From positions 1-50,109 of the forward strand of contig NZ_NQKQ01000034.1 of assembly GCF_002269505.1 (NCBI RefSeq): DNA of 50,109 bases, read 5' to 3'. The notes under the pieces are model-generated. The model was not told where the DNA came from and did not search any database. It saw nothing but the letters and a program-made list of their open reading frames with translations. Position 1 is the first letter of the stretch; every line of letters begins with the position of its first letter. This DNA comes from Pseudomonas fragi. Its GTDB lineage: Bacteria > Pseudomonadota > Gammaproteobacteria > Pseudomonadales > Pseudomonadaceae. Below are positions 8,761 to 18,379 of the stretch, piece by piece. The translations under genes were made by a program, and so were the position numbers.

Positions 8761-9579
8761 TCAACTCATCCCGGACACGGTTTTGAGTTTTTCTTCCGTT
8801 TTCGCTGGGGCCAATCCATCGTTAAATTGATGAGGTCGGATCCAGTTGTAGTGATGCATCAGGTACTGGCTAATATCTCTCTGAGCCTGGTGGCCGGTCA
8901 TGTAGCCAGTGGTTGGTATCCACTCTGTTTTCAAGCTGCGAAAAACCCGCTCCATCGGCGCATTATCCCAGCAGTTTCCTCGGCGGCTCATACTCTGACG
9001 CATGCGATAACGCCACAGCCGCTGGCGAAAGTTGCGGCTGCCATATTGGGATCCCTGGTCTGAGTGAAATAGCAGGCCTTGCGGCTTGCCACGCTGCTCG
9101 TAAGCCACATCCAACGCCTTGATCACCAAGTCTGCATCCGGCTTTTCTGATAACGCCCAGCCCACCACTCGGCGAGCGTAAAGATCCATGACAACCGCAA
9201 GGTAGTGCCATTTCCCCTGTGCCCAGATGTAGGTGATGTCGCCGCACCAGACCTGGTTGGGCGCTTCGACATCAAATTCTCGGTTCAATATATTTGGGAT
9301 ATCCGGCCGCTCGACTGTGGCCTTTTTATAGGCGTGTGATCCTGGCTGCTTGCTGACCAACTCCAGCTCACGCATCAGCCTGCGTACCTTAAACCGTCCA
9401 ATTTGCTCACCTTCTTCTTGCATCATCAACGTGATGCTTCGACTGCCGGGAGCACTTCGGCCCTGGGTGAACAACTCGCTCACTCGGCTACGCAGCCTGA
9501 GCCGCTCAACATCTGGTGTTCGCCGCCTTAGACGATGCGCGTAGTACCCCGAACGAGCGACCTCAAACGCCTCGCACAA
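8761..9579 (-). CDS. IS3-family transposase OrfB (DDE integrase domain)
   Basis: 272 aa from the first ATG. An HTH_21-like region (SGYYAHRLRRR) is followed by an rve integrase core with WCGDITYI (first Asp), LLFHSDQGSQYGS (second Asp) and NAPMERVFRSLKTE (Glu), the DD(35)E arrangement of the family. It ends with RPHQFNDGLAP and KLKTVSG. It is normally made as an OrfAB fusion by -1 frameshifting at the AAAAAAG at 9666-9660, because open frame continues upstream of the ATG toward that site. The gene is intact. Confidence 0.93.
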   Translation of the reverse strand: MCEAFEVARSGYYAHRLRRRTPDVERLRLRSRVSELFTQGRSAPGSRSITLMMQEEGEQIGRFKVRRLMRELELVSKQPGSHAYKKATVERPDIPNILNREFDVEAPNQVWCGDITYIWAQGKWHYLAVVMDLYARRVVGWALSEKPDADLVIKALDVAYEQRGKPQGLLFHSDQGSQYGSRNFRQRLWRYRMRQSMSRRGNCWDNAPMERVFRSLKTEWIPTTGYMTGHQAQRDISQYLMHHYNWIRPHQFNDGLAPAKTEEKLKTVSGMS

Positions 9580-9614
9580 GCAGTCAACAGGCTCATGGAC
9601 GCTTAGCTGATTGA

Positions 9615-9923
<309 letters not shown>

Positions 9924-9987
9924 CTGACACCTCGATCTGGCGAGCATTCTCGCCTAAAAGGGTGTCCGGTTTCATTAGACCACTACA

Positions 9988-10616
9988 TTTCTAAAAGATT
10001 GCACATCCTTCCCAAGGGGCAACGACTTAAGGCAGCCGAACGTTTGCTGGCATGGTGGGATCAGCAAGTCATCTATACCCTTTGCGGTAAGCGTGAGCGG
10101 GTCATCCAGCGCAGTGAGATGGAACATTGTATTTCCTCAATCATTGCGCAGTTGGAGGAGGAGAAACTTGTAGCCGAGTTCGATCTGGTCAGCCACTCCG
10201 AGGACTATGAAGCTGACGGAATGCTGTACCGCCAGATTGCCTTGGTCGATGGAAAGGGATCCGACGTGTCCAGGGCTGTTCGCGAGCAATGGCGAGCGAA
10301 GGAGCAGCGATCAAAATGGATCGTCGATAATCCGCAGATGCGCTCGAAGATCGCAGGCTACGACGCCAAGCTCGCCGAGCACTGGTCAGATCGGCATGTT
10401 CAGATGGCCGAGGACTGCGAGGATCTCAGCGCCTCCCAAGTGCGAGCCAAGGGTTTGGAACTTCTGCGCTGGACTCACGAATTTGCCCCAAATCAAGTTG
10501 AGCCCATCGCCCCCAGTTGGCAGGGACACTACTACGTTCGAGGAACCTTTCAGGTACTGGCCATCGACCTTCAGGTTGGATGGCACGCGGACTATCGCAA
10601 GCTTCTCAAGGACTAG
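9988..10616 (+). pseudogene. ABC-3C system CTD/effector component, 5'-truncated by IS
   Basis: From the IS boundary at 9987 an open frame reads about 209 residues (HILPKGQRLKAAERLLAWWDQQVIYTLCGKRERVI and onward). This resembles the conserved C-terminal domain shared by effector components of ABC three-component (ABC-3C) conflict systems. Those proteins normally carry an extra N-terminal effector domain (nuclease, protease or similar). Here it has been removed by the IS3-family insertion, together with promoter and start. The gene ends 3 bp before the middle component and reads the same way, which supports the assignment. The effector type cannot be determined. Confidence 0.65.
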
Positions 10617-10619
10617 AGC

Positions 10620-11105
10620 ATGCTCATCGCCCATGACATTTTTGCTGAAACCAATCCGGCTTATTGCGCCGCGCTACTGACCACGTTTGTGGGCGCCTAT
10701 CGTTCCCAATGCGACACCGATCCGGACATCGTTTTGTGTTACGCAGCCCTGCCTCTGGCGTTGTCTGGTGATCTCGCAGCCACGTTCGACCGTACCAACA
10801 GCCGTACAGGCCTGCTGGAGTGGCTTCATCGTAGCCCGGTCATTCAGATCCGGCTCGCTGGTCGGGTGAATGGCTCACTGGATATCGTGACGGAAGCAAT
10901 CCGATTTGCCTGCTTCAGCAACCTCCTCGTGGTCAACGCCGAAGGCCGATTAGTCCCTGGTACCTCTAGCGTGCCGAAAGGCCTTACGAAACAGCTTGGC
11001 GAAAACACCCAGCAAACTTTCAAACACATTGAACGCCTGGGCTGCTGGCTGGCCTTGGCAGGCTCGACAAGGACGGTATTCGACATGATGGGGCTTGAGT
11101 TATGA
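10620..11105 (+). CDS. ABC-3C system middle component
   Basis: 161 aa, encoded between the truncated CTD component (3-bp gap) and the DUF3732 ATPase (4-bp ATGA overlap). This is exactly the gene order of ABC three-component systems. The sequence (ETNPAYCAALLTTFVGAY, then LPLALSGDLAATF and FKHIERLGCWLALAGSTRTVFDMMGL) looks like the helical middle components, whose conserved FxxxxRLGxWLA-like ending is thought to bridge ATPase and effector. No enzymatic motif is seen. The family assignment rests on context plus this C-terminal pattern. Confidence 0.75.
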   Translation: MLIAHDIFAETNPAYCAALLTTFVGAYRSQCDTDPDIVLCYAALPLALSGDLAATFDRTNSRTGLLEWLHRSPVIQIRLAGRVNGSLDIVTEAIRFACFSNLLVVNAEGRLVPGTSSVPKGLTKQLGENTQQTFKHIERLGCWLALAGSTRTVFDMMGLEL

Positions 11106-13042
11106 GCCGTTGGAACATTTCAGACATCTTTTTTATTGGCGAAGGCGGGCGTGTTCGCATCCTCGACCTGAAGCCTGGAGAGGTCAATATTTTCACCGGG
11201 GCATCCGGCACAGGTAAGTCGACGTTGATCAAGGCGATCGACTATTGCCTTGGTTCCAGCAAGTGTGAGCTCGCAGCTCATGTGAAGCGTCACAGCCTTG
11301 CGGTGGGTGTGAAGTGGGTACTGGGTGAGGCTCAGATGATTACCGGTCGGCTCATTCCGCCCGTGGGAAAAGGAACCAGTACGCGGATGTTCGTCAGTAA
11401 CGGGCGTAATCTCCCCATTCCGAACGCTGTAGACCAGTTCGAAGGCGCCACAACGTTAGACGCAGGTAAGTCTTATATCGAGCGCGCATTTGGCATTGGC
11501 GGTGTACCTGATGTCTCCGATGACAAGACTTCCCGAAAATGGCGTCCAACGGTGCGCCATGCGACGGCCTACATGTTCGTCCCGAAAGATGTGATCTATA
11601 ACGAAACGGCACTCCTTCACGGGCTTGATCAGGCCGATGAGGCACTGGCCATCATCGAAACGATGCCTTATTTCTTGGGCGTTGTGACGGAAGACAATGT
11701 GCTCCAGGAGCGGCGACTGCGCGACCTGCGCAGGAAGCTTGAGCGCGAGGAGCGGCAATTGCGTACTCGCCTGGCTGCGGGCAGCGATTACAAGAAGCAC
11801 GCGGTGCGATTGCTTCTGGACGCGCACCGCAGCGGTCTGTGCGACCTCCCTCCAGACGAGGCCTCCGAAAGTGAGTTGCAGGGCGCTCTGGTTCGAGTCA
11901 AGCGGCTCAAGCCGAGCGCTGCTACGAATCCTAATGAGAGTGAGCTTGCCAATCTCTATGCGCAGCGGCGTAGCCTGCTCAGCGACATCGAAAAAGCTCG
12001 ACGTAAGTCCCGCGCAACTCGATCTGCCCTGCAGGAAATGATTGGTTTTGAAGGTGCAGTCCGGCGCCAGTACGACAAGCTTAAAATCGCTGAGCACCTT
12101 CAGGTAGTGGGCCAGGCATGCCCTATATGCGAGACCCCAAGTGAGCGCGGCATCGCGATATCTGAGGCTATCCGACACTCTATGGATATCGTTAGATCTG
12201 AGAGCGTAGCAGTCGAAAATGTCCGACCTCGCCTGGTGGAGCATGAGGACTCTTTACAGCTGGAGCTCGCTAGGCTCAATCTCACACTTAAAGACGTCGA
12301 TGAGCGCCTCAAAACTTGGATTCGGCAGAGCGACGAAGTAAAACGGCTGGATAGCCTCGCCCAATACCAAGCCCATTTGCTTGGCAAGGTGTCTCAATTT
12401 TTGGAAATGAATCCGACAACGCCACCGCCTGGCCCTGACCTAAATGTGTTGCGAGAACAAATCCAAGGATTGGAGGGTCTTGTTGATAGCGGTGCCAAAC
12501 AGGTACTGCTCTCCCGTGCTGAGCGCAAAGTATCCCGGTTCCTTTCAGAGGCATTCGCCCAGTTACCAACGGGCGGTGTTTGCGTTGGCGCAGAGTTAGA
12601 GTTCTCATCCAAGCCCCCGGATGTCGCGATTATCGAAGCACACTCCCAAGCTGTATTGCGGTTGCCAGATGCGGGGTCAGATGAGAACTACCTGGCCATC
12701 CATATCGCACTGTCCTTTGCGCTCCAGAAGTACCTCGGAGAGATCGATGCGCCGGTTCCTGCGTTCCTGGCATTTGACCAAATCAGTCGTCCCTACTATC
12801 CCCAGCGCGGCGAAGATGAGTCGACAATTGGTGAGAACGAGGAAGTCCTAGCCATGCGCCGGCACCTGGACTTCCTGTTCAATGAGACCGCTGCACAGAA
12901 GAGCTTACAGGTGCTGCTGATCGAGCACGCATTCTTCGGGGATGATCAGCGCTATGTCGCCGCCACGCGTAAGCGTTGGCACAAGCTTTCAGAGGATGCA
13001 CTCATCCCGTTTGATTGGCCAAGGAGAAGTGACTCGCAGTAG
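11102..13042 (+). CDS. ABC-3C system DUF3732 SMC-like ATPase
   Basis: 646 aa. The N-terminus MSRWNISDIFFIG and the Walker A GASGTGKST (33-41) start an SMC/Rad50-like ABC domain. A long helical region carries a CPIC zinc-hook-like motif at about 340. The C-terminal half-domain includes VPAFLAFDQISRPYYP (Walker B region, about 550-565). This is the DUF3732 architecture found in ABC-3C conflict systems, where the ATPase is thought to sense altered nucleic acid and license the effector. It overlaps the middle-component stop by 4 bp and is intact, although the effector gene of the set is broken. Confidence 0.85.
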   Translation: MSRWNISDIFFIGEGGRVRILDLKPGEVNIFTGASGTGKSTLIKAIDYCLGSSKCELAAHVKRHSLAVGVKWVLGEAQMITGRLIPPVGKGTSTRMFVSNGRNLPIPNAVDQFEGATTLDAGKSYIERAFGIGGVPDVSDDKTSRKWRPTVRHATAYMFVPKDVIYNETALLHGLDQADEALAIIETMPYFLGVVTEDNVLQERRLRDLRRKLEREERQLRTRLAAGSDYKKHAVRLLLDAHRSGLCDLPPDEASESELQGALVRVKRLKPSAATNPNESELANLYAQRRSLLSDIEKARRKSRATRSALQEMIGFEGAVRRQYDKLKIAEHLQVVGQACPICETPSERGIAISEAIRHSMDIVRSESVAVENVRPRLVEHEDSLQLELARLNLTLKDVDERLKTWIRQSDEVKRLDSLAQYQAHLLGKVSQFLEMNPTTPPPGPDLNVLREQIQGLEGLVDSGAKQVLLSRAERKVSRFLSEAFAQLPTGGVCVGAELEFSSKPPDVAIIEAHSQAVLRLPDAGSDENYLAIHIALSFALQKYLGEIDAPVPAFLAFDQISRPYYPQRGEDESTIGENEEVLAMRRHLDFLFNETAAQKSLQVLLIEHAFFGDDQRYVAATRKRWHKLSEDALIPFDWPRRSDSQ

Positions 13043-13190
13043 ATCGGAGTGTTGGGGCTTCTTTCAGGGTCGTGGAAACGGCAAGCCCTTTTTGTCGAAG
13101 GGACATGGCCTTGCAATTACAGTGATTTGTTGAGTTATCTTCCGCTGCAGCTACCCTTGATTGCATTAGGCCATTTCTTTCGGGTGATTG

Positions 13191-14909
13191 ATGCGCGTTG
13201 AACAGTTGAAGGTCAAGAATTTCAGGGGCATTAAACATCTCGAATGGAACCTCATGGCGCAGTCGATCTGTTGCCTGATCGGCGTTGGAGATAGCGCTAA
13301 GACCACGGTTTTGGATGCCGTAGAGGCAGCATTGTCCCCACGTTGGATGACCTTCAACGAAGCCGACTTCCACCATGCCAACACAGCGGAGGACATCGAG
13401 GTTGAGGTCACGATCGGAGAGTTGTCGCGTGCACTGCTTTCCGACGGGCGCTTCGGCCTTTACCTTCGTGGCCTTTCTTCCGAAGGACAGCTCAACGATG
13501 AGCCTGAGGACACAGACGACCCTGTTCTGACGGTCAGGTTGTCGGTCGATGCGACCATGGAGCCAGTGTGGTCATTGGTCTGCGATCGCTATCCCGTTCC
13601 CAGGATTCTATCGAGCAGAGACAAAGCAATGTTCTGTCTCGTTCGTCTTGCTGGTGACGAAGCACGGCATTTGACCTGGGCGCAAGGATCAGTGCTGTCG
13701 AAGATGACAGAAGCGAACGATGAGACTGCTAAAATGCTGGCTAATGCCTATCGCTCAGCTCGTCAAAGCGCAGATCTTGGCTCTATCCCAGAGCTGGCTC
13801 GGGCAGCGATATCCGCCGAGACTGCGGCTCGATCACTCGGGGCCTATATTAATGAGAGTTATAACCCTGATCTTGAACTGGGTCGCGGCGGGTTCAGCTC
13901 GGGCTCGATTGCACTACACGACGGCTCCGTACCGCTGCGGTTAGCGGGGCTTGGCACCAGGCGCTTAGCCACTCTGGCAGTGCAGCGTTCAGCAATCAGC
14001 GAAGGGGCAATTGTGCTGGTTGATGAGATAGAGCAAGGGCTTGAGCCTCATCGTGTTCTTGGGGCGATGGCCCAGTTGAAAAAATGGCAGAAGGAAGCAG
14101 AAAGCGCACATCTCGCTAAAGGTCAGATCCTAATGACGACACACTCGGATGTCGTCTTGGCAGAGTTACCCGCCCCCTCACTTTTTATCGTTTCCCGCTC
14201 TTCAGGCTCGGTTTCCGAAATCAAGCATGCTTTATCCAGTGGCGATATCTCCCGAGTTTTGAAAGGCGCGCCAAGGGCATTGTTTGCTAGGCGAATCTTA
14301 CTCTGTGAGGGTGCAACGGAGTTGGGGTTAATGCTCGGAGTTAGGGAGCACTACCCAGATCGGCATGGTGGCGTTCCTATAGAGCAGCTGGGCTCTGCCA
14401 TCATCGATGGCGGTGGATCAGCGGGCCCACCATTGGCACTCGCTCTGCGGGCTCTCGGATACCACGTCGGTCTGTTCAGAGATTCGGATCGAAAGCTGGA
14501 TGCTCATTTTGCTACCAAACTCCAAGCGCAAGGCGTGCGGGTCATCGAATACGGTGGGGAGCTCAATACCGAGCGAGCGGTCTTCCAATCAGCCAATAAC
14601 ACTCAAATCGAGAGCCTCCTTGAACTGGTGACTGGCTTCATAAGCGAGCCTACGCTGATGGATCATCTTGAAAAAGGATTTCCAGCCATAGATGTGACAG
14701 ATAGCTTCGACGAGTGGGATCTGGTAGGCGATGACGCTAACCTTCGGTTTCGCATGAGCGATTTAGCTGCCGAGAAAAGCTGGTTCAAGACTGCTGAGCG
14801 CGGTCGGGCCATATCTCCTATTGTGTTGGAGATCATGAATGGCTCGCCTGCATCGGCGATAGGCGCATGTTTCAACACCGTCGAGAACTGGCTATATGGT
14901 AACGCCTGA
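13191..14909 (+). CDS. gajA: GajA-like OLD-family ATP-dependent endonuclease (Gabija-type defence)
   Basis: 572 aa. The ABC-type ATPase domain has Walker A GVGDSAKTT (31-39; the usual Gly before Lys is Ala), Walker B IVLVDEIEQ (about 273-281) and switch His MTTHSD. The C-terminal TOPRIM domain has LLCEGATE (about 370) and the DxD of RDSDRK (about 430). This matches GajA, the nicking endonuclease of Gabija that acts when nucleotide levels fall during phage infection. The next gene is a UvrD-like helicase overlapping by 14 bp, the Gabija arrangement. ATG 13191 is preferred to the TTG before it. Its 148-bp upstream gap suggests its own promoter. Confidence 0.82.
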   Translation: MRVEQLKVKNFRGIKHLEWNLMAQSICCLIGVGDSAKTTVLDAVEAALSPRWMTFNEADFHHANTAEDIEVEVTIGELSRALLSDGRFGLYLRGLSSEGQLNDEPEDTDDPVLTVRLSVDATMEPVWSLVCDRYPVPRILSSRDKAMFCLVRLAGDEARHLTWAQGSVLSKMTEANDETAKMLANAYRSARQSADLGSIPELARAAISAETAARSLGAYINESYNPDLELGRGGFSSGSIALHDGSVPLRLAGLGTRRLATLAVQRSAISEGAIVLVDEIEQGLEPHRVLGAMAQLKKWQKEAESAHLAKGQILMTTHSDVVLAELPAPSLFIVSRSSGSVSEIKHALSSGDISRVLKGAPRALFARRILLCEGATELGLMLGVREHYPDRHGGVPIEQLGSAIIDGGGSAGPPLALALRALGYHVGLFRDSDRKLDAHFATKLQAQGVRVIEYGGELNTERAVFQSANNTQIESLLELVTGFISEPTLMDHLEKGFPAIDVTDSFDEWDLVGDDANLRFRMSDLAAEKSWFKTAERGRAISPIVLEIMNGSPASAIGACFNTVENWLYGNA

Positions 14910-16284
14910 GTCCATCCTCTCCCTTAGCCGCAGGGCCATAGTGGCCCCGGCTGGCCATGGGAAAACAGAGCTGATCGCCAAGGTCGCAGCGCTAGGCCGA
15001 AGAACTCTAGTACTTACCCACACCCACGCAGGTGTTCATGCCATCAGGGCGCGACTAAAGCGAATGTACGTGCCCGCAGATACCGTGGTGGTCGATACGA
15101 TCGCATCCTGGGCCCGACGATATGCTCAAGCATTCCCAAGTCGCTCGGGAAGGCCGGCGCTGAGCCATAACAATCCTGACTGGGACGATGTGTACCTTGG
15201 CGCGGCATCCATCCTGATGAGCCCGGTCGTCCAAGAGGTTATCAAGGCTTCCTATGACCGAGTGCTGATAGACGAGTATCAGGATTGTGAACAGCATCAG
15301 CACTCCATTGCGGCTTGGCTATCAAGCATTGTCCCAACTGTGATTTTTGGCGATCCGATGCAGGGCATTTTTGAGTTCGTCGAAACTAAGATCGGCTGGA
15401 GCAAATCTGTCGCAAGCTATTTTACTCCGGCCTACGAGCTCGAAACCCCCCACCGTTGGGCTACGGCGAATGTGGAGTTAGGCAAATGGATTGCAGCTAC
15501 CCGGCAGAAGCTTATGACCGGGCAACCGATAGATCTTAGGGATGGGCCGGTCACCTATATCCAGAGCAATGATGCGTTTGACATGTCGTTGTTCTTTGAT
15601 GGATTTGATTCAAGAAAGGGCTCAACTGCGGCGATCAACTGCTGGAGGAACACCTGCAATCAACTCGCGAAAAGTACCAAAGGCGCTTTCCAGTCAATCG
15701 AGGAGATCGGCGCAAAGCGTCTGATGGATTTTGCCGAAGTGTGGGACATGCCGGAATCTACTCCCCAGGCTCGATCCGACGCTTTGAGGTCTCTAATGGA
15801 TGATGCTGTGACTCGCGTTTCGGCTGATTCAGGGGTCGCCACTGATGTCGTCCTTGACCTGGAAATCTACGCCGCATGGGCAAAACTTTCGATTGGCGGA
15901 TCCCCCGATAACGCTTTGGATGTGCTGAAGCTGGAAAGAAACCACCCTCACACAAGGACGTACCGAGGTGAGCTCATTGGCGACACCAGGCGCGCTTTGA
16001 CGGAGCTTGCGGATGGCCGATATCAGAGTCTGGTCGCTGCGTCGGAAGCTGTTAGGCAGCGACTAAGTATGACCGGTCGAGCCACTGTAGCGAGGACGAT
16101 TTCGACTCCGTTGCTCCTCAAAGGCTTGGAGTTCGATCATGTCTTGATCCCGGACGCAATGCATTACGTGAAGCAGAAGACTGCTGCTGCGAAGTCTTTC
16201 TACGTGGCTATTTCCAGGGCTAGACACACTCTGACAATCTCATGCAAAACGCCGATTTTGGAGTTTCCCCTGCCCAACCTCTAG
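14896..16284 (+). CDS. gajB: GajB-like UvrD/Rep-family helicase (Gabija-type defence)
   Basis: 462 aa, superfamily 1 helicase. It has Walker A APAGHGKTE (17-25), a motif Ia-like LTHTHAG, Walker B VLIDEYQDCEQ (about 122-132), GDPMQGIF (motif III), a PHRW motif and the C-terminal FYVAISRARHTL (motif VI, about 435). The accessory subdomains are short, and the size matches GajB, the Gabija partner thought to sense DNA ends or activate GajA. Its start lies within the last codons of the GajA gene (14-bp overlap), so translation is coupled. No frameshift is seen; the pair looks functional. Confidence 0.84.
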   Translation: MVTPESILSLSRRAIVAPAGHGKTELIAKVAALGRRTLVLTHTHAGVHAIRARLKRMYVPADTVVVDTIASWARRYAQAFPSRSGRPALSHNNPDWDDVYLGAASILMSPVVQEVIKASYDRVLIDEYQDCEQHQHSIAAWLSSIVPTVIFGDPMQGIFEFVETKIGWSKSVASYFTPAYELETPHRWATANVELGKWIAATRQKLMTGQPIDLRDGPVTYIQSNDAFDMSLFFDGFDSRKGSTAAINCWRNTCNQLAKSTKGAFQSIEEIGAKRLMDFAEVWDMPESTPQARSDALRSLMDDAVTRVSADSGVATDVVLDLEIYAAWAKLSIGGSPDNALDVLKLERNHPHTRTYRGELIGDTRRALTELADGRYQSLVAASEAVRQRLSMTGRATVARTISTPLLLKGLEFDHVLIPDAMHYVKQKTAAAKSFYVAISRARHTLTISCKTPILEFPLPNL

Positions 16285-16665
16285 ACAGCTTTCGATGTCA
16301 CTGAATGTCCCGAGCGGGTGTCGCTGAAGACTAAGAGTCAAGCCACGGTATTTTCAAACCTGCATCGTCGTAATAGCCCGACAGCAGGAGATCAATCAGC
16401 GGAAAAACAAGAGACAAAGGCTGCGATATTCAAGACATCGACCGCATCCACAGCCCAAAAACTATCGGCCCTCCGGGCCTCTAGCCCGTCTTGACTTCGC
16501 TTTTCGCTAAAGAGAAGTAAGCGTCGGGCCAAGACGCCCCCTCGAAATCACAATCAGTCGGGACTTTCGAAACCCGTCTACCAACACAGCTGTCGCAGAG
16601 AAATTTAAAAATTTTTGAACCGAGGTTAATCTTCTACCCCTTCGACTATGACGCAAGGACAGCTG
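16285..16665. other. Intergenic region downstream of gajB, no supported gene
   Basis: No convincing coding frame. A short GC-rich dyad GGCCC-TCC-GGGCC (16467-16479) is present without a U-tract. The last ~60 bp are AT-rich (around 16600-16630) and probably hold the promoter of the GrpB-family gene. Confidence 0.5.
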
Positions 16666-17172
16666 ATGGCCCTCACCAGCGAAATCTCTCCATACAACCC
16701 TCAGTGGCCGCTACTTTTTACCGCCGAAAACCGCCGAATAGCGGAGGGCTTCGGTGCTGAGCTTATCGGAACTCATCATATTGGTAGCACCGCCGTTCCG
16801 GGGCTTTCTGCCAAACCGGAAATCGACATCTTGGTTGTGGTGTCGGAGCATATAAATGAGGTGGCTCGTAGCGAGTTCATGCGTACATTGGGCTATGTGC
16901 GGGGAACAGATCTTTCCGCCGGACACCACTTTTATCGTCGCGATGTTGATGGGGTGAGAACTCATAAAATACACGTGTGCGTTGTTGGTCATGGACAGAT
17001 TGCACGAATGTTACGTTTCCGCGACCTGTTGAGAGAAGACAGCACTATCCGCAAGCAATACCAGGATTTGAAGCTGCGGCTCGAAGCTAACAACCGGGGA
17101 GGCATTGCTGAATATCTCGCGCATAAGGCGCCCTACATTGACGCCTTGATGAAAATGCACCTAGGGGATTAA
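16666..17172 (+). CDS. GrpB family protein (UPF0157)
   Basis: 168 aa with start at 16666, chosen because AAGGA lies eight bases upstream; an upstream in-frame ATG at 16648 lacks one. It carries the GrpB signature IGSTAVPGLSAKPEIDILV, a nucleotidyltransferase-like GS...DxD motif, and the later HKIHVCVV. The family belongs to the nucleotidyltransferase fold and is often found with acetyltransferases or CoaE, but its reaction is not settled. It stands alone on the plus strand between the Gabija pair and IS66 debris, so it is probably cargo with its own promoter. Confidence 0.85.
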   Translation: MALTSEISPYNPQWPLLFTAENRRIAEGFGAELIGTHHIGSTAVPGLSAKPEIDILVVVSEHINEVARSEFMRTLGYVRGTDLSAGHHFYRRDVDGVRTHKIHVCVVGHGQIARMLRFRDLLREDSTIRKQYQDLKLRLEANNRGGIAEYLAHKAPYIDALMKMHLGD

Positions 17173-17199
17173 GTCCGTGTTCATATCAGTTCTCCAGAG

Positions 17200-17576
17200 C
17201 TAAACGGGTATCCACTGATGCGGCAGCAGCTCAGCAGCCTCACTCGCCCGCTGCGTTGGCAGACGCGTGAGAACATCCTTCAAGTAAGCATACGGATCAT
17301 GCCCATTGAGCCGCGCAGACTGGATCAAACTCATGATTGCAGCCGCGCGTTTGCCACTGCGTAACGAGCCTGCAAACAACCAGTTCGAGCGTCCAATTGC
17401 CCGCGGCCGAATCTGGTTCTCACACCAATTATTATCGATGGGTACGGCACCGTCATTGATATAGCGCGTCAGCGCTATCCAGCGTTTGAGGCTGTAATCC
17501 AACGCTTTGGCGATGGCCGATCCCTCAGGCACAAGCTGCCTCTGAGCGATCAGGCACTCAATAGGTCGACGGGAGT
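17200..17576 (-). pseudogene. IS66-family transposase (TnpC), C-terminal fragment
   Basis: Read leftward from about 17576 the frame gives RPIECLIAQRQLVPEGSAIAKALDY, then IDNNWCENQIRPRAIGRSNWLFAGS and an LLPHQWIPV ending. The WxxxxxxDNxxxENxIRP/GR(K/S)NWLF pattern is the C-terminal DDE portion (catalytic Glu) of IS66-family TnpC. About 115-120 of the usual ~510 residues remain. The N-terminal part with the first catalytic Asp residues, and tnpA/tnpB, are absent, so this is a dead remnant. Confidence 0.85.
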
Positions 17577-18379
17577 AGCTCCGTCGCGCGGCCAGAGTTC
17601 GAATTGGAGAGTTTATGTTGACGACATAAACTCCCTAACTTCGTTACACATTGCACTGAACGCACGCATTCTCACCTTTGGTTTCAAGGCGCCAACGATA
17701 TCTCTTAGGTCTACCTGAAGGATGGGCTGAGACGGCTACCGACGCAGCCAGCCGTAGCATTGGGTGACTGCCTGAGCCACGCAAAGTGACTTGGCGGACG
17801 CTCACAACGTTTTTATGGATGTCACAATCTGATCATAGATCGGGAGTAGGGCGTATTCAGGCTCAGCACGCGCTCCATGCAAAGTCGTGATTCGGGCCTA
17901 GAGGCCCGGCTCGCTTTACGTGCCGCCAGATATATCAGGACATGGATGCGCTGTTCAACTCTTTAGGTGCCCCATGGCTACCGCAACTATCACCGCGTCG
18001 TGATGGTCGCAATAGCCTAACGCCTTGTAAAATATCCCGCGTGCAACGGCAAGTTCGACTGGCTGTTGGCCTGGCTAATCTCACTGCATTTTCTTGGCTG
18101 ACCTTTTGAAGCTCGCTGGATTCAGGTCGTCTGGGTAGATTGGAGTGGGCATAGCAATTCTCGAGTAGCATCAGGGAATCGACTGCCCACTGACTACGTC
18201 GAAATGCGTTCGAGGAGGTGTGACGCAACCTCAGACATTCGCCAGTGCGAAGCGGCCGCTCGAGCTGGGTAATCCGAAGAGAACAAAGGCATCATGCCGT
18301 CTGTCATCTTTTCAGAGATCCTCGAGCAGTCGACACTTTTAATAACGGACTGGAGCCAGCATAAAGATTCCGTCACCTA
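17577..18379. other. Gene-free stretch between IS66 remnant and recombinase operon
   Basis: About 800 bp with only short, unrecognised frames (for example leftward frames at 17935-18228 and 18194-18376 without credible ribosome sites). It holds two dyads: one at 17606-17633 (listed separately) and CGGGCC-TAGA-GGCCCG at 17893-17908. It probably consists of remnants of earlier insertions; the end of the recombinase operon transcript must lie here. Confidence 0.4.
17606..17633. repeat. Inverted repeat with 5-bp centre, recombination-site-like
   Basis: AGTTTATGT (17610-17618) and ACATAAACT (17624-17632) form perfect 9-bp arms around TGACG. The flanking GGAG and CCC extend the match imperfectly. 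Short arms around a small asymmetric centre resemble core sites of tyrosine recombinases, but it could equally be an IS66-related or operator dyad. No second copy was noticed in the window. Confidence 0.35.
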
